DNA of 60,000 nt. Source: Chrysomallon squamiferum. Lineage: Eukaryota > Mollusca > Gastropoda > Neomphalida > Peltospiridae. Location of the stretch: NCBI GenBank assembly GCA_012295275.1, contig CM022673.1, positions 3,957,605 to 4,017,604 on the forward strand. The letters run 5' to 3'. The position numbers and the translations under genes were made by a program. Under the pieces are notes generated by a model that was given only the letters and a program-made list of their open reading frames with translations, did not search any database and had not been told where the DNA came from. Positions 28,601-38,943 of the stretch are shown in pieces (position 1 is the first letter of the stretch; every line of letters begins with the position of its first letter).

Positions 28601-30837
28601 AGAAAATTCTTACACATAATCAGTATACATAGGCAGATAAATACTGAATCTTTGTTTCATTTGAATGATAAAAATACAAGGATTTAATTTGAAATATGCA
28701 CCTTCTTCAATCTACATAGAAAATTAAAAAATATATATTTAAGGAATATATAAATTAATCGTAGCTTTGTGACATCAACACATTAAATATTAATAAATAT
28801 TAGACGACTAAAATCTGATATTTATAATGATGAATTTCTGATGATATGAGAGGAAAACCTTTGATACTCATGAACCATTATTATGAATTAGTAGCAAAGG
28901 ATTTTTTTTTTATATGTGCCTACTCATGGACACAAAAATATGAAACAGTGTTGGGTAAACCAAAGTTGGGAACAGATTTCGATTATTAATCACATCAGCA
29001 TATGTATTAAATTAGTGATATAGCAAATGGGAAATATGTGTATATGTGTCTGTACAATTTTTTCAAGTGGCTATCTCAAATTAGGCATGCATTGTTTCAG
29101 TTTCCATGACGCCATTTCAAGTAAGGGTGTCTAGGTATGTCTCTCACAGTAAGTTATTGTTTGTTTCAGTTTACTCTCATTTCCACTACAATTACTTATT
29201 ATTGTGTCTAAAAGAAATACAACTCGCTAGTTTAAAGCGTATACCAAGCAATTATTTTAAATGATTTGATAAAAAACAACACCCTGCTTTAATTGTGAAT
29301 TAACTTGTATCTATTAAATAGTTTCTTTCTTTATTTTTTATCATTTATTTTAAATTTTAAGTAAAAATAATTAACCTTTATCCAGAAATCCAGAAGACAC
29401 CTGATTCCAAACTTGCTGATAAACAGTTTGCACAGTCTATTTCAAAACATTATACCAGTTGAGGATTCCTTATCCGAAGTTTGAAATCCAAAAAGCTCCA
29501 AAATCTGTAACTTTTTCGGAGCAGCAGAATTAATATCTTACAGTTTTCCAATTTTTTGGCATGAACAAACAGTATTTTATGCACAACATTATTAAAAATA
29601 TTGTTTAAAAAATCCTGCAAACTATCTGTGTATGAAAAAAAAATATTAGACATAGATTCTATTCTCATGGTATCTCCATATATTCCAAAATCCGAAACAC
29701 TTCCAGTCCCAAACATTTCAAATAAAGGATTCTCAACCTCTAATTTGACTTATAATGTTCAAACATTCTGGTCAAACATCTACTGCCTTTCATACCATGG
29801 GTATATTACATGAAGTATAAATAGGTCTCTATATAAATAAAATAGACATTTAGTAAACACCCATTTCTCTTTCCAAAACATTTCCCACAAATTCATTTTA
29901 AAATTCTATCAATAATGATTGAAGAAATTTCTTTTTTAAAATATAAATTTCACACATGGTACACGTATTTTCAGTATTATCCTGTATACACTGAAATTAC
30001 ATAATGACAATTAAAACTGACCATACTAAACAACCATCCATTTTTTTCATTTTATCCCAGATGTATGAATTTTTTTTTTCCGTCAGTCTTCAGCAACTAC
30101 ATGATGCACATCATTTTGTAAACTATTCATCTATTTGTAAATTTTTCAGTATCATTTTGGTTGAGTGGTTGATAGATATATTATCTGTGGAAAACTACTT
30201 TCTTAACTTTTTTCCATTTTATTTCTGCTGTCTTAACTGAAGACATTTTAGTTAGAAATTATGGTCTCTTATTAAGCAAGGAAAAAATGCATAATATAAT
30301 CATTAAAAATGTTATATGTATAACAGTAGATCTGACATTTAAATATCACTCTCAAACCATTTTAAAACAGTTCTATTTTAAAGTTCTGATTTTTATTTCA
30401 TATGCTTATCTTTTAAATTTAACTGCATCAGGTTTGCATGAAAACAGATTAATGCAGTTATAACAGTTGTATTCGGGATCTGTCTTGGTTCAGAGTCATT
30501 TAAGTCACTTTTCTCATTCATCTTAAACTGAAAAACTGAAGAAAGAGATGTGTACTTTTATTCACTAAATGGCGGATTAGCCAAGACAAAATGACAGCTG
30601 CCGAGTTTCCATTAACTAACCTTTTAAACTTGGAGATGCAGGACTTTTTCTTTCAGGCGAAAGCCGACTGTCAGGTGATTTTCTTGGCCATCTTTTATGA
30701 CAGCCTTGTGTCGGTGATGCACTGCTAGTATTTCTGGACGGGTTCAGCGAAAAGGGAAGAACAGCTTTTATGGGTCCTTGCTTTGTTGACGCCGGGGAGA
30801 CATTTCTTCGAACACGTTGATGTGCTTGTCCTGACAT
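16376..30837 (-). CDS. GLCCI1: FAM117/GLCCI1-family protein, eight coding exons, 422 residues
   Basis: Minus-strand exons: 30837-30621, 21810-21668, 21239-21144, 20535-20323, 19517-19452, 17689-17455, 17151-17025 and 16547-16376 (TGA). All have GT-AG borders, and the phases join into exactly 423 codons. Family marks in order: KAVLPFSL (24-31), ASSLDTLYLAGQWPKD (85-100), STQTPEDW across the exon 2/3 junction, RNSVEGLN (215-222), IPDGHRAPVPEV (249-260), VDTQTP, REPPDGCERVRVIDE (350-364) and SAFCPL (391-396). These match vertebrate GLCCI1 and FAM117A/B, Ser/Pro-rich, probably phosphorylated cytoplasmic proteins of poorly known function. The ATG at 30837 is the only one in frame after an upstream TAA; an extra 5' exon is possible. 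The symbol follows gene order (UMAD1 and RPA3 adjacent); the protein could equally be called FAM117-like. Intron 1 is about 8.8 kb. Confidence 0.9.
17217..17251. repeat. GT dinucleotide microsatellite
   Basis: Uninterrupted GT run in the intron between exons 6 and 7 of the FAM117-like gene. Confidence 0.9.
17700..18170. repeat. Degenerate minisatellite built on AATAAATGAATGAATAA
   Basis: A tandem, slowly drifting repeat with a period of about 30 bases. Units contain TATAAATAAATGAATGAATAA and ATTAAAG. It fills the intron just upstream (in gene sense) of exon 6 of the FAM117-like gene. Confidence 0.85.
19265..19340. repeat. AAT trinucleotide microsatellite
   Basis: About 17 AAT units followed by AAAAT units, between exons 5 and 6 of the FAM117-like gene. 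Confidence 0.9.
19770..20320. repeat. Degenerate minisatellite, unit about 20-28 bases (AGTATTCAAGTTTAATACAT type)
   Basis: Many imperfect copies of a unit with GTAATATTCAA or CAGTATTCAAGTTTAATACATG lie head to tail. The array ends directly at the donor of exon 4 of the FAM117-like gene (exon end 20323), and the last units run into the splice site. Confidence 0.85.
21315..21364. repeat. ATTT tetranucleotide microsatellite
   Basis: About ten TATT units in the short intron between exons 2 and 3 of the FAM117-like gene. Confidence 0.9.
23128..23225 (+). mobile_element. tRNA-like SINE head (relic)
   Basis: GAAATAGCTCAGTAGT fits a tRNA A box (TRGYNNARNNG), and GTCAAGTCC further on resembles a B box. 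The spacing is too long for a tRNA gene, so it is better read as a diverged tRNA-derived SINE in intron 1 of the FAM117-like gene. Confidence 0.4.
23637..23725 (-). other. Candidate alternative exon inside intron 1 of the FAM117-like gene
   Basis: On the minus strand a TTTCACAG acceptor (23728-23726) precedes 89 bases that are open in phase 1 for 29 codons (contains SLLEPQDKISLEEVWNKAIV) and end at a GTAATT donor. Base composition is coding-like compared with the intron. It enters in phase 1 and leaves in phase 0, exactly like exon 2 (21810-21668). It could therefore replace exon 2 but not be added before it. If read through, it stops eight codons later. It may instead be a relic or an exon of an unseen nested gene. 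Confidence 0.4.
25273..25388. repeat. Recent tandem duplication of a 58-base unit
   Basis: Two adjacent copies beginning AAAAAATTCCATTTGAC and ending GCAGTAACTCTGAA differ at only about one base. This implies a young duplication or an assembly artefact. Confidence 0.9.
26320..26415 (+). mobile_element. Diverged SINE-like repeat (relic)
   Basis: TACATAAAAGATTCCCTGCT, then AAGAATAACTCATGGAATAA and GCAGATGGTTTCC, follow the order of the gastropod SINE I remember (ATAAAAGATCCCTTGCTGCT, AGAGTAGCCCATGAAGTGGC, GCGGGTTTCC). Orientation is plus. The match is from memory and clearly diverged. Confidence 0.5.
28020..28095 (+). mobile_element. tRNA-like SINE head (relic)
   Basis: GAATAGCTCAGTGTTTAAAG is a good A-box/D-arm sequence. 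GCTGCATTTGCAGTAGG resembles an anticodon arm, with a weak B box (CACTCAAGGCCC) at the right distance. The D- and T-stems are broken, so it is not a functional tRNA gene. Confidence 0.45.
29455..29740 (+). mobile_element. Tigger/pogo-like non-autonomous DNA transposon, 286 bp
   Basis: The two ends are imperfect inverted repeats (CAGTTGAGGATTCCTTATCC at the left; the right end read in reverse begins GAGGTTGAGAATCCTTTAT). They are flanked by TA on both sides, the target site of Tc1/mariner/pogo elements. A second copy in the same orientation lies at 42859-43152. There is no transposase frame. The end sequence resembles mammalian Tigger-class repeats as I recall them. Confidence 0.7.
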
Positions 30838-31320
30838 TTCTTTGCTCAAACAAGCAAATATTGTTTGACAAGTGTTAAATAGCCTCTCCTCGACTTGGTC
30901 CAGTGAGACCTCCACGAAAATGTGGGGATACCAATGATAAACTTATGAACTTGCTCTCTTCTGCAATATCTATCTTCGACAACCCTCACACTTAACAAAA
31001 AATTCCGCACAACGAACATCACGTGATGCAATTGAGGCTATTTTATTGGTTGATCTTAGAACCATTCTCTTGGCTTGAACGGATCGTTTCTACCGTTATA
31101 ATTACAATAATTCCTTGATTAATACGATACTATCATTAACAGTTAAATAAACATATTTAAAGACATGTAGCCATCATAGTTAATAATTATGACTTCATTC
31201 AGTATACGTTGTTTTATCAAAATATCGTTAGGAATTAGAGTGACGTCCCTTGAAGCACTTGACAACTGGTGTAAACAATCGAATGACAGTTGTCTTTATA
31301 TAACATTTTCGGTTCATTAG
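30838..31320 (-). promoter_or_regulatory. Probable promoter and 5' UTR region of the FAM117-like gene
   Basis: The DNA just upstream of the start codon has more CpG and higher GC than the intron or the flank beyond 31,400, as expected around an animal promoter. No TATA box or transcription start can be assigned. The frame of exon 1 stays open upstream to a TAA near 30943 with no further ATG, consistent with 5' UTR. Confidence 0.4.
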
Positions 31321-31949
31321 GCATAATACTCTATTTTTATTTATGGCGTGGCACTACAAGGCCATAATACTACGACAGAAAGTTACTGTTATGAAAATAT
31401 TTAGGGGTTCTTTGTGGTGAATATTTGGCAATAACATACTTTCATTAATAAGCTCTATCGACATTATCGTGACAATTTAATTTTTAACTTTTAATAATTT
31501 AACTTTACAGACTTTTATAGAAAGCAAATATATATTTTTGGCTAAAAGGAAATGTGTATTCTGAAATTTACTGTTGTTTGATGTAATACAATTATTATAT
31601 TATATTAAAATTGGATTTAAATATCTGTTTATCAGCGGTCGAGTCCTTGACGACAGTATCAGGGAGTAATCGTTGTGTATTATGGAAACAAAGAATCACG
31701 ATGAAAGTCACAACAACAAATGCTAATTTTAAACAGTCGCTCCCTGTTTTATCCCAAAACAAATTTACACTTGAGCAATAACTTTAATGTTTATATTTTA
31801 AAATATTTTAATGGAATATAATAATAATAATAATAATAATAACAACAACAAAAATAATAATAAATATAATAATAAATAAAAAGAGGAATAAGGAACAAAA
31901 TGTAAGTGAAAAGAACATATTTAAATTTTGTTTAAATAATTTAATGGAA

Positions 31950-32001
<52 letters not shown>

Positions 32002-34461
32002 GGCCCAATAAAAATCATCTTTTAGTTTTGATGAATGTAGAGTCTCAAATGTAATATACATTTACTTTTGGTTGTTTGTTTTATTCTATTTTTTAATAAT
32101 AATTTTTATTTTATTATTTTTCATTAATACTATTTCTTTGTTTCTCCCTAATGTTGATAGGAAATCATTTTGATTAACCAGATTTTAAAGATTTTATATT
32201 AAATGTGAGCTTAATTATAGACTTAAAAATAAATATGATAGATTTTTTAAACTAAATGTCGAATATCTCTGGTAAAAAATTATCTGCGATAAAACAATAC
32301 ATATCATGTACTATGAATAATAATTAATCATCAAGAGATTTTTTTTTTTTTTTTTTTTTAAAGCAGTTTTATTTAAGTAGTTTAAATATATGAAACATTT
32401 TATTTCAAACTTTTATTCATTGTTGAATACATTTTTTATCTAGAAGAATATATAAAATAAATGTGCATATTTTCTTTTGTAATTAATATTTCATCCTTTT
32501 TATTATTATTATTTTAAATTATTGTTTTTTATTATTATTTTTGTTGTTGTTGTTGTTGTTGTTGTAGTGAATTCTGGTGCATTTATGACCATATCCAAAA
32601 TGCCAATTTTGACAAACAAACATTGAAAACATCTTAACTCTTTAAAAAACCAAAATGTTGAATTAAATTATGTTACAAAATAGATTTTCTCAAGAGATCA
32701 TTTATAACCACATTTCATTAAAACTTCATTCTTTGGTTTAGTCTACTGACTGTAAAATCATTTGACCAGTTACCTGAGATCACCGACCAAAGAATTTTAT
32801 CACTTTTCAAAATTTTATTTCTGTTGCAAAAGTCTGAATACAGGTCACTTTTAATTTTATAGATTAATTATAGTAGATTAGTGTAGATAACTAGATATTT
32901 AATAATCCAGTCTGATGTGCCTGTCATTATATGCTAAATACTTATTATGAAATTCAGAATAACCTTCATTCTTTCTCTATCTACATTAATTTATATAAAA
33001 TGGCAACAATGTCACAACAGTTCTGGTGGCCATCTACTAGTATGTTTAATCTTACGGCAGAAAAAACATCTTGTTTATATTTTTTTCTTTTTCTTCATCC
33101 CCTTCCTATTCTTCTTCTTATTATTACTGTGATGTTAATGCTTTATTTTGCAACTGACAGTTACAAATTAAAATTACTCCGAAAGTACAGACATAGCCAA
33201 CTTTATGTAATTTTTTAACACAGGGTTTGTAATTGGGAATCACATTTATATTATACACGATAGATAAAAAAAAAAAAAAAAAAAAAAAAAATTTAAAAAG
33301 TAACATTAACGTAAGAGGAGGAATGTGAAAAATAATGTTTTCCAGGTTTCTTATGAAGAGCAGGTTCTATAGTTTGTGACAATCTTGGCAGAGGGTCAAA
33401 AATTATCTGCTGGTTTTATATGTAATATTGTGAATTTTTGCATGTAAAGTTACAAACTGAGTTGTTCAACCTTAATTTTAATGACAGCAGCTTGGTTATT
33501 AAATCTGTACTCCTTGATCGGGCTGTATAAAAGATCCATTCATGCCAACAGGTTAGTAACTCACTGAATTTATATTAGAGAGTCTCCACATGTTAAACCT
33601 TAATAACCAATGATATTAAGATCATTTATTCATTTTAACTATACTTATATAATTGTTATGTAGACCCTTGTTCTCATACTTTTTGGATGGGTGCAATAAT
33701 AAACAAAGGGAAAGTCATGATTAGCTTACTTATATTTTTACTTCAACAATCATAAATAAATAAATAAATAATGTACAAGATACAAACAGTATTTTTGAAA
33801 GTTAAATTCATAAATAAATAGGAGTATATTTATGACTAACAAATACTTTGATAAATTCACTGGTAATAGTTTCTTGTAGTGATATAAACAAATTGCCTAA
33901 TTTCATGTTTACTTCTAAATGTTTGTTTTGTTTGTTACTTGGTACCAACCATTACTTTGAAACTCAAACATGACAATAAAATGTATGTGGAGGCTGCCAT
34001 ATTCTTTTACTTCATGACATCACTTCTTATACTGATATGTAAAAATAAACCACCTCACCCTCTATTCCAAACCTAAAAATCCCTGATATATGACAGAGTG
34101 GATAAATCTGCCAATGGTTAATTTATATTTGCTTGTTTATCAAAGGTGTTACATCTATCTGTATTTTTTAATACTGGTACAAAAGAAGTAATTTCATGAA
34201 GTAAGGAAAAATTGAAAAACCATGTTTTTTTTTCTATACAAAACTATTAATGAAGGTTGGCACTGAGTAAAAACATTTAGAAATATACAAGATACATTTA
34301 CATATTTGCTCATATCACCACAGGATATTTGTCTTTGATAATAACTTAGACAAACAGAAGCAGAAACGAAACTTTGGGTTTATCAGCATTTCAACAATAA
34401 TGTCATATAACTTTTGGTCCGTCGAGTCTTAAAATCGCATGTGAAAAAGCCACAGAAATCA
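31321..34461. other. Intergenic region between the FAM117-like and UMAD1 genes
   Basis: No exon seen on either strand. The region has AAT runs (31,818-31,880 and 31,950-32,000), poly-T (32,339-32,359), a GTT run (32,540-32,566) and poly-A (33,268-33,291). Part of its right side should be the 3' UTR of UMAD1, which reads leftwards, but its poly-A site was not identified. Confidence 0.5.
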
Positions 34462-35610
34462 TTATAATTGAATTAAATCTACTTCATTCAAAGAAATGTC
34501 AGTCTGGGTTTCATCACAACTGTTGGCAGAACATTCCTGCAGATATGATCTTTCCAGGCTGAAATCGTAGTTATATTTTGACCACACAAATGTTCTAGGA
34601 AGGTTATCTTCACTGCACAGTTTTGACTGGCTAATTTCACTCTGTAGAGCAAGGACTGGAGCCAAACTGAAGGCAATTCCTGATATTGGCTGGAGACTGC
34701 TGTTACAAGTTTCAGGGGCAGACACAGGGGATTCAGATACTGACATGCCCCTTTCTATTGCAGTTCTGTATGTTGGCAGTTCTTGATCAGACTGGGAAAC
34801 CTGTGAATAAATATTTTTTAAATTATTTTTGGAAAAATAACAATATTTGTTATTGTACATAACTGAATTTAAAAAGCTGTTCTATATATCAACAGTTATT
34901 AATTTTTGCGCCATTATTTTCATTAGTGAATAAGTGTAATTTATTAAATCTTTAAATTTTACATTTATGTCTATAAATGTCTATTGAGGTTGATATGTAC
35001 TAATAATAAGATAATGATAGGCATAAAAGGATATAAACAATATTTTATTGTACTAGCACAAGAAAATTATTTGAGAAGAAACGAATAAAATAATGATTAG
35101 AAAACAAACAATATGTATCAGATGATTTATATTAGTATGTTCATTTAACTAAAATCTTGAATTTATATCTTTTTGAGACAGTACAACCACATATGCTATT
35201 AAATGAGAAATATGGAAACATATAAAACATTAGGCTATTTATTCACATCAACACACGTAACACTTTAAGATCAAACTGTAAGTAAGTAATCCTTGTGGGT
35301 ATACAAAGGTATTTAGGCAATTTATTTTGAATCAGCAGAGGTAAGACTTTATCATACATTCAGAACACACCTGTGAATATGCAGGTGGTGCATCAACACC
35401 ACGCTGTGAATTAAAAGTACTTGTTTTCACAGTCGATCGATCACTTTTTGTTTCACCTACAATTAAAAAGCCATCTTCTTCATGTTCCTTTGGACCAAAT
35501 AGTTGAGGTTCAGTCATATCTGCTATACTAAATTGAGTTACATTGTTTTTAATTAATGCATTTTTTATAAATCCTTTCAGTGATGAATATACCCTTTCCA
35601 CATCACTCAT
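34462..35610 (-). CDS. UMAD1: UMAD1: UMA-domain protein, two coding exons, 192 residues
   Basis: Minus-strand coding exons are 35610-35371 (80 codons) and 34800-34462 (112 codons plus TAA), joined in phase 0 by a 570-base GT-AG intron. Features shared with vertebrate UMAD1: an EEDGFLIVGET motif (44-54), the UMA core ISGIAFSLAPVLALQSEI (119-136) and a NYDFSLERSYL segment (157-167). UMA domains bind the ESCRT-I core and link it to cargo sorting at endosomes; that role is inherited from the family. At 192 residues it is longer than the roughly 137 of human UMAD1, mainly from an N-terminal extension and a Ser/Pro-rich middle. PPAY at 75-78 is a WW-domain-binding type motif. The ATG at 35610 lies 21 bases after an acceptor (exon start 35631), so a non-coding first exon is expected upstream, probably ending near 36199. 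Confidence 0.88.
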
Positions 35611-36192
35611 TTTTGAAATAATTAACCAGTTCTGAAAAACAAAATAACAACAATAATTTATAACTGAAATAGTGAAAAAGGCTTTCATACCCAACTGGGA
35701 TACTATAAAAAACACTGTCAAATATTCAGAGGAGGGGCTCCATTTTTGAGAAAGATAAATTTTCAAGATGAAATTACTACGATTATAAAGACAAATGTGA
35801 TTCTCTCAGATTCTCATTTAAAAGTTAAGCCCTAAATTTAAAATATGATATAAGTTCTAATAACTATTTTTAAGATAATACTAAAATTATTAAATAAATA
35901 ATTTAAAAATTTGTGATCTCAGATTTATGTTAATATAAGTATTACTTCTATCATATACAAATACGATTAAGAAGATTCAAATGCAGTATAATAAAGTAAA
36001 TATAATTAATAATGAGTGTATTATAATCATAATTAAATAAGACAATCATAATAACAGTGATAATCATAATCGTGATGCATCATGATTATCATTATCTGAT
36101 TATGATTATTTGTTAATTGTATTATTTCTATTAATGCCTGTAATAACTTATATAGATAAAACAAATTAACAATAACAATATAATACAATAAT

Positions 36193-36240
36193 ACGTACGT
36201 CTGGGCTAAGGACAAACATTTAGTATCAGTTTGGTCATTA
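36193..36240 (-). other. UMAD1: Possible non-coding first exon and donor of UMAD1
   Basis: On the minus strand CCCAGAC is followed by GTACGT, a good donor with the exon ending at 36199. It lies about 570 bases upstream of the acceptor at 35632 that serves the start-codon exon. The transcription start is not visible. Confidence 0.35.
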
Positions 36241-36685
36241 CCAGCTGACTTTTACGTTTTAATTATATTTTATGTTGTAAACAACAGCAAATACCAACAA
36301 CGACATAAACTCTTAAGTCAACCATCAATGTCAAGGCCTTAATGAATTAATCATTTTTAGGAAACACGATTTAGATCACGTGATTCAGATTTTATGTATT
36401 ATGGAATAATGACATTTTTTTAATATATAATAATCTTTCAAGTATATGGTAAATTTGTACGAACGTATGTTTCCATGAACTTCCTTAGACATATTTGTTT
36501 CATTTTTCTTGTGAACTTAAAACGTGCAAATATTAAGCGTGTTGTTTTGTATGGTGCTTCAAAACTGAAGTAAGGATGTTCATCACCAACAAAACGACTG
36601 GTATCGTTTAAAGCAAGCGGGAAATATCAGTGTTTTGTCGTACCGCCAATTTTTTTATTTTGTTTTGTATTTTAAAACCTTTATA
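36240..36685. promoter_or_regulatory. Shared (bidirectional) promoter region of UMAD1 and RPA3
   Basis: The two genes diverge from this short interval. It contains CACGTG (near 36378), GCGGGAAA at 36617-36624, an exact fit to the E2F consensus read in reverse (GCGSSAAA), and CCAAT at 36646-36650. E2F and CCAAT sites are typical of replication-gene promoters, which suits RPA3. Whether they are bound is inference. Confidence 0.5.
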
Positions 36686-38735
36686 ATGAATCAAAACTTC
36701 TCCAAACCCAGAATAAACACTTCCATGCTTCCACAGTACCAAAGTCAACAAGTATGCTTGCTTGGAATGGCTAGTAATGTAAGTTTACAGTGACTGAGAA
36801 TGCTAAGTAACAGCTTTCCTGGTTTCCAATACCCTGTTTAATGTTTTTTTAACGTTTAATTTAATTTTTCTTTATCTGTAATTTCAAATTTATTTGATTT
36901 AAAATTAAATATCCAAATATGAAAACAATAATAATAATAATAATAAATGTCTGAAAAACAACTTTTCGATCAGTAAGTATAATTTTAAATTAATCTATCT
37001 ACAATCTATTATCTAGTATCTAAATTTTCATAGTTGAAGTTCGAATCAATGAATCATTGAATGTATTGATTACTTAATAAAAAGAGAAGAGATGAAATTT
37101 ATTTATTTTTGTTTTTATATTTTTTTGTTATTATTACTTTAGTAATGACTATTTATATTTATACTGAAAATTAATTAACAAACCCAAATTAAAAACGTAT
37201 GATGTGTAAAATTGTCTAAAAAATATACATATTAAATGATTATTTTCTCATTATCATGATTATAAAACATTAAAAGGTAGATACTTCAAAAGGGGAATTT
37301 AGTAAATTCTGAGTCTAAGGGAATAAAAACTAGAAATAGTCAAATGTATCATTTACTGTGTTACATGTATTATCAGTATCTCTTCAGTTTTAACATGGAG
37401 ACCTTCATTTTTTTTTAATAAATGTCACATTTAAACAATTAAAATTTTAATTTTAATATCCATAAATTATAAGAAAATGTTCAAAATCAGTAAATGTTGA
37501 TTAAAATAATCATAATAATAATAATGAACAAAAATCATGCGTACCAAAGTTCTTTTTCTCATTTTCCTTACACCTCTGATTCTGCACAAAGCAATCTTAT
37601 GTAGAACTCTACTGGTTATAATATAATTACTGTAGTGTCAGAAGTGAGAGCACCCAATAGTGATCATTACTTTTGGATATTTGGGCTCAAACTTGAAACT
37701 TTAGTCTATATGCTTTCAATAAAGGTTATGGAATACTATGGTAAACATCATACTTAAAATATAAAATTATTACAGATAATATTAAGAAATATTTGATATT
37801 GCAAAGCATTAATTTATAAATCTCGGTTTTTATTTTTCAGGTGGATTCAAATGGCATGAGTTTTAAACTGACTACTGGTGATGGAAAAGAAAGTTTAATA
37901 AAAATGCAAGAACCTGTATGTGTTATATATTAATGTTAAAGCTTTATTCTTATTTATTCTGATAATTAATTAGGTGTTTCATTTTTTTTATTTTTTTAAT
38001 AACTTTTTTTTTTCACTGTTTTATTGTTTTTGTGCTTCATATTTTTTTGTCTATGGTATATTAACACAAACAGACACACTCAAGCACACACATAATTCTA
38101 ATCATTCCAGCTGATGTGCCATCTTTAGTTTTGAACTGAAACATTGGTAATTTGGTTTTACACTTTCAGCTCAGTGAATATGTTTCTGGTCTGACTGAGG
38201 TTCATGGACGAGTAGAAAATAACAAGACTGTTGCCTGTGAACACTACATTTTGTTTCCAGAAGAAACATCAAATTCGTTTGGTTTGTAGCTTTATCTGTT
38301 TATACATATAAATTATAAAGTAATAGACTAGCAGTAGTAAAATTGTTATGTATAGAATAGACTGGGTTTTATCATATTTTTTTTTTTTTTTTTTTGTAAA
38401 TTAATATGAAATTATCTGCAATTTTATATAAATTTAAATCTATCAAATATGTATGTACACACCCAAGCACATATACATATAAAATATATTTTATGTTTAA
38501 AATGAGCAGGTTTCTTGGGTTTTGGGGGGTCTTTCTTTCTTTCTTTCTATAATTGCTGGTCTTTTCATTTGGTTCTCTCCATTCTTCTTGAAGTATTACT
38601 TACTAAATAATTGATTGTTGAGTTCCTCCTCTGAAATTCTAATTTTTTTCTTTTACAGATATGAAACTTTATAATGACGCAGTGACACTGATAGCAAAGT
38701 TTCCAGAACATTACATTCAAGGAGTGCAAGAATGA
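36686..38735 (+). CDS. RPA3: RPA3: replication protein A 14-kDa subunit, four exons, 118 residues
   Basis: Exons: 36686-36778, 37841-37915, 38170-38281 and 38659-38735 (TGA). All introns are GT-AG, and the exons join in phase into 119 codons. The protein follows human RPA3 (121 residues) along its whole length: KPRINTSMLPQY near the start, QVCLLGM, a GDGKESLIKMQEPL strand pair, VSGLTEVHGRV, CEHYILFPEE and an ending LYNDAVTLIAKFPEHY. It is the single OB-fold subunit that holds the RPA trimer together with RPA1 and RPA2 and supports single-strand DNA binding in replication, repair and recombination in the nucleus. It is divergent from UMAD1, as in vertebrates. The start was chosen as the only ATG in a compact exon, 62 bases after an E2F-like site. 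No defects seen. Confidence 0.95.
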
Positions 38736-38755
38736 TCATGGCACTAGATAATTAT

Positions 38756-38943
38756 CAATAAATTTAGCTGGACATGTGTTTAACTCTACAATCAGTTGAT
38801 AAAATGTAACAATGAAAACTTCTGCAACTTTAGCTTGACATACATTTAACCTCTGCAGTCAGTTGATAAATCTTAACAATGAAAACATCTGCAAATTTAG
38901 TTGGACATGTTTCTTCCTTGTCACAGAGTTGATAAATCATGTG
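38756..38943 (+). repeat. Three imperfect tandem copies of a 68-base unit next to the RPA3 stop codon
   Basis: Units share AATTTAGCTGGACATG, CAGTTGATAAA and AACAATGAAAACATCTGC. They start about 20 bases after the RPA3 stop, so they are probably in its 3' UTR. Confidence 0.8.
38757..38762 (+). terminator. RPA3: Possible polyadenylation signal of RPA3
   Basis: AATAAA 22 bases after the stop codon. Further signals occur downstream, so a longer 3' UTR is also possible. Confidence 0.4.

Noticed and set aside
30846-31031. Minus-strand 61-codon frame starting with ATG upstream of the FAM117-like start
   Set aside because: It is out of frame with the family motifs, ends before them and has no recognisable content. 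At most it is an upstream ORF.
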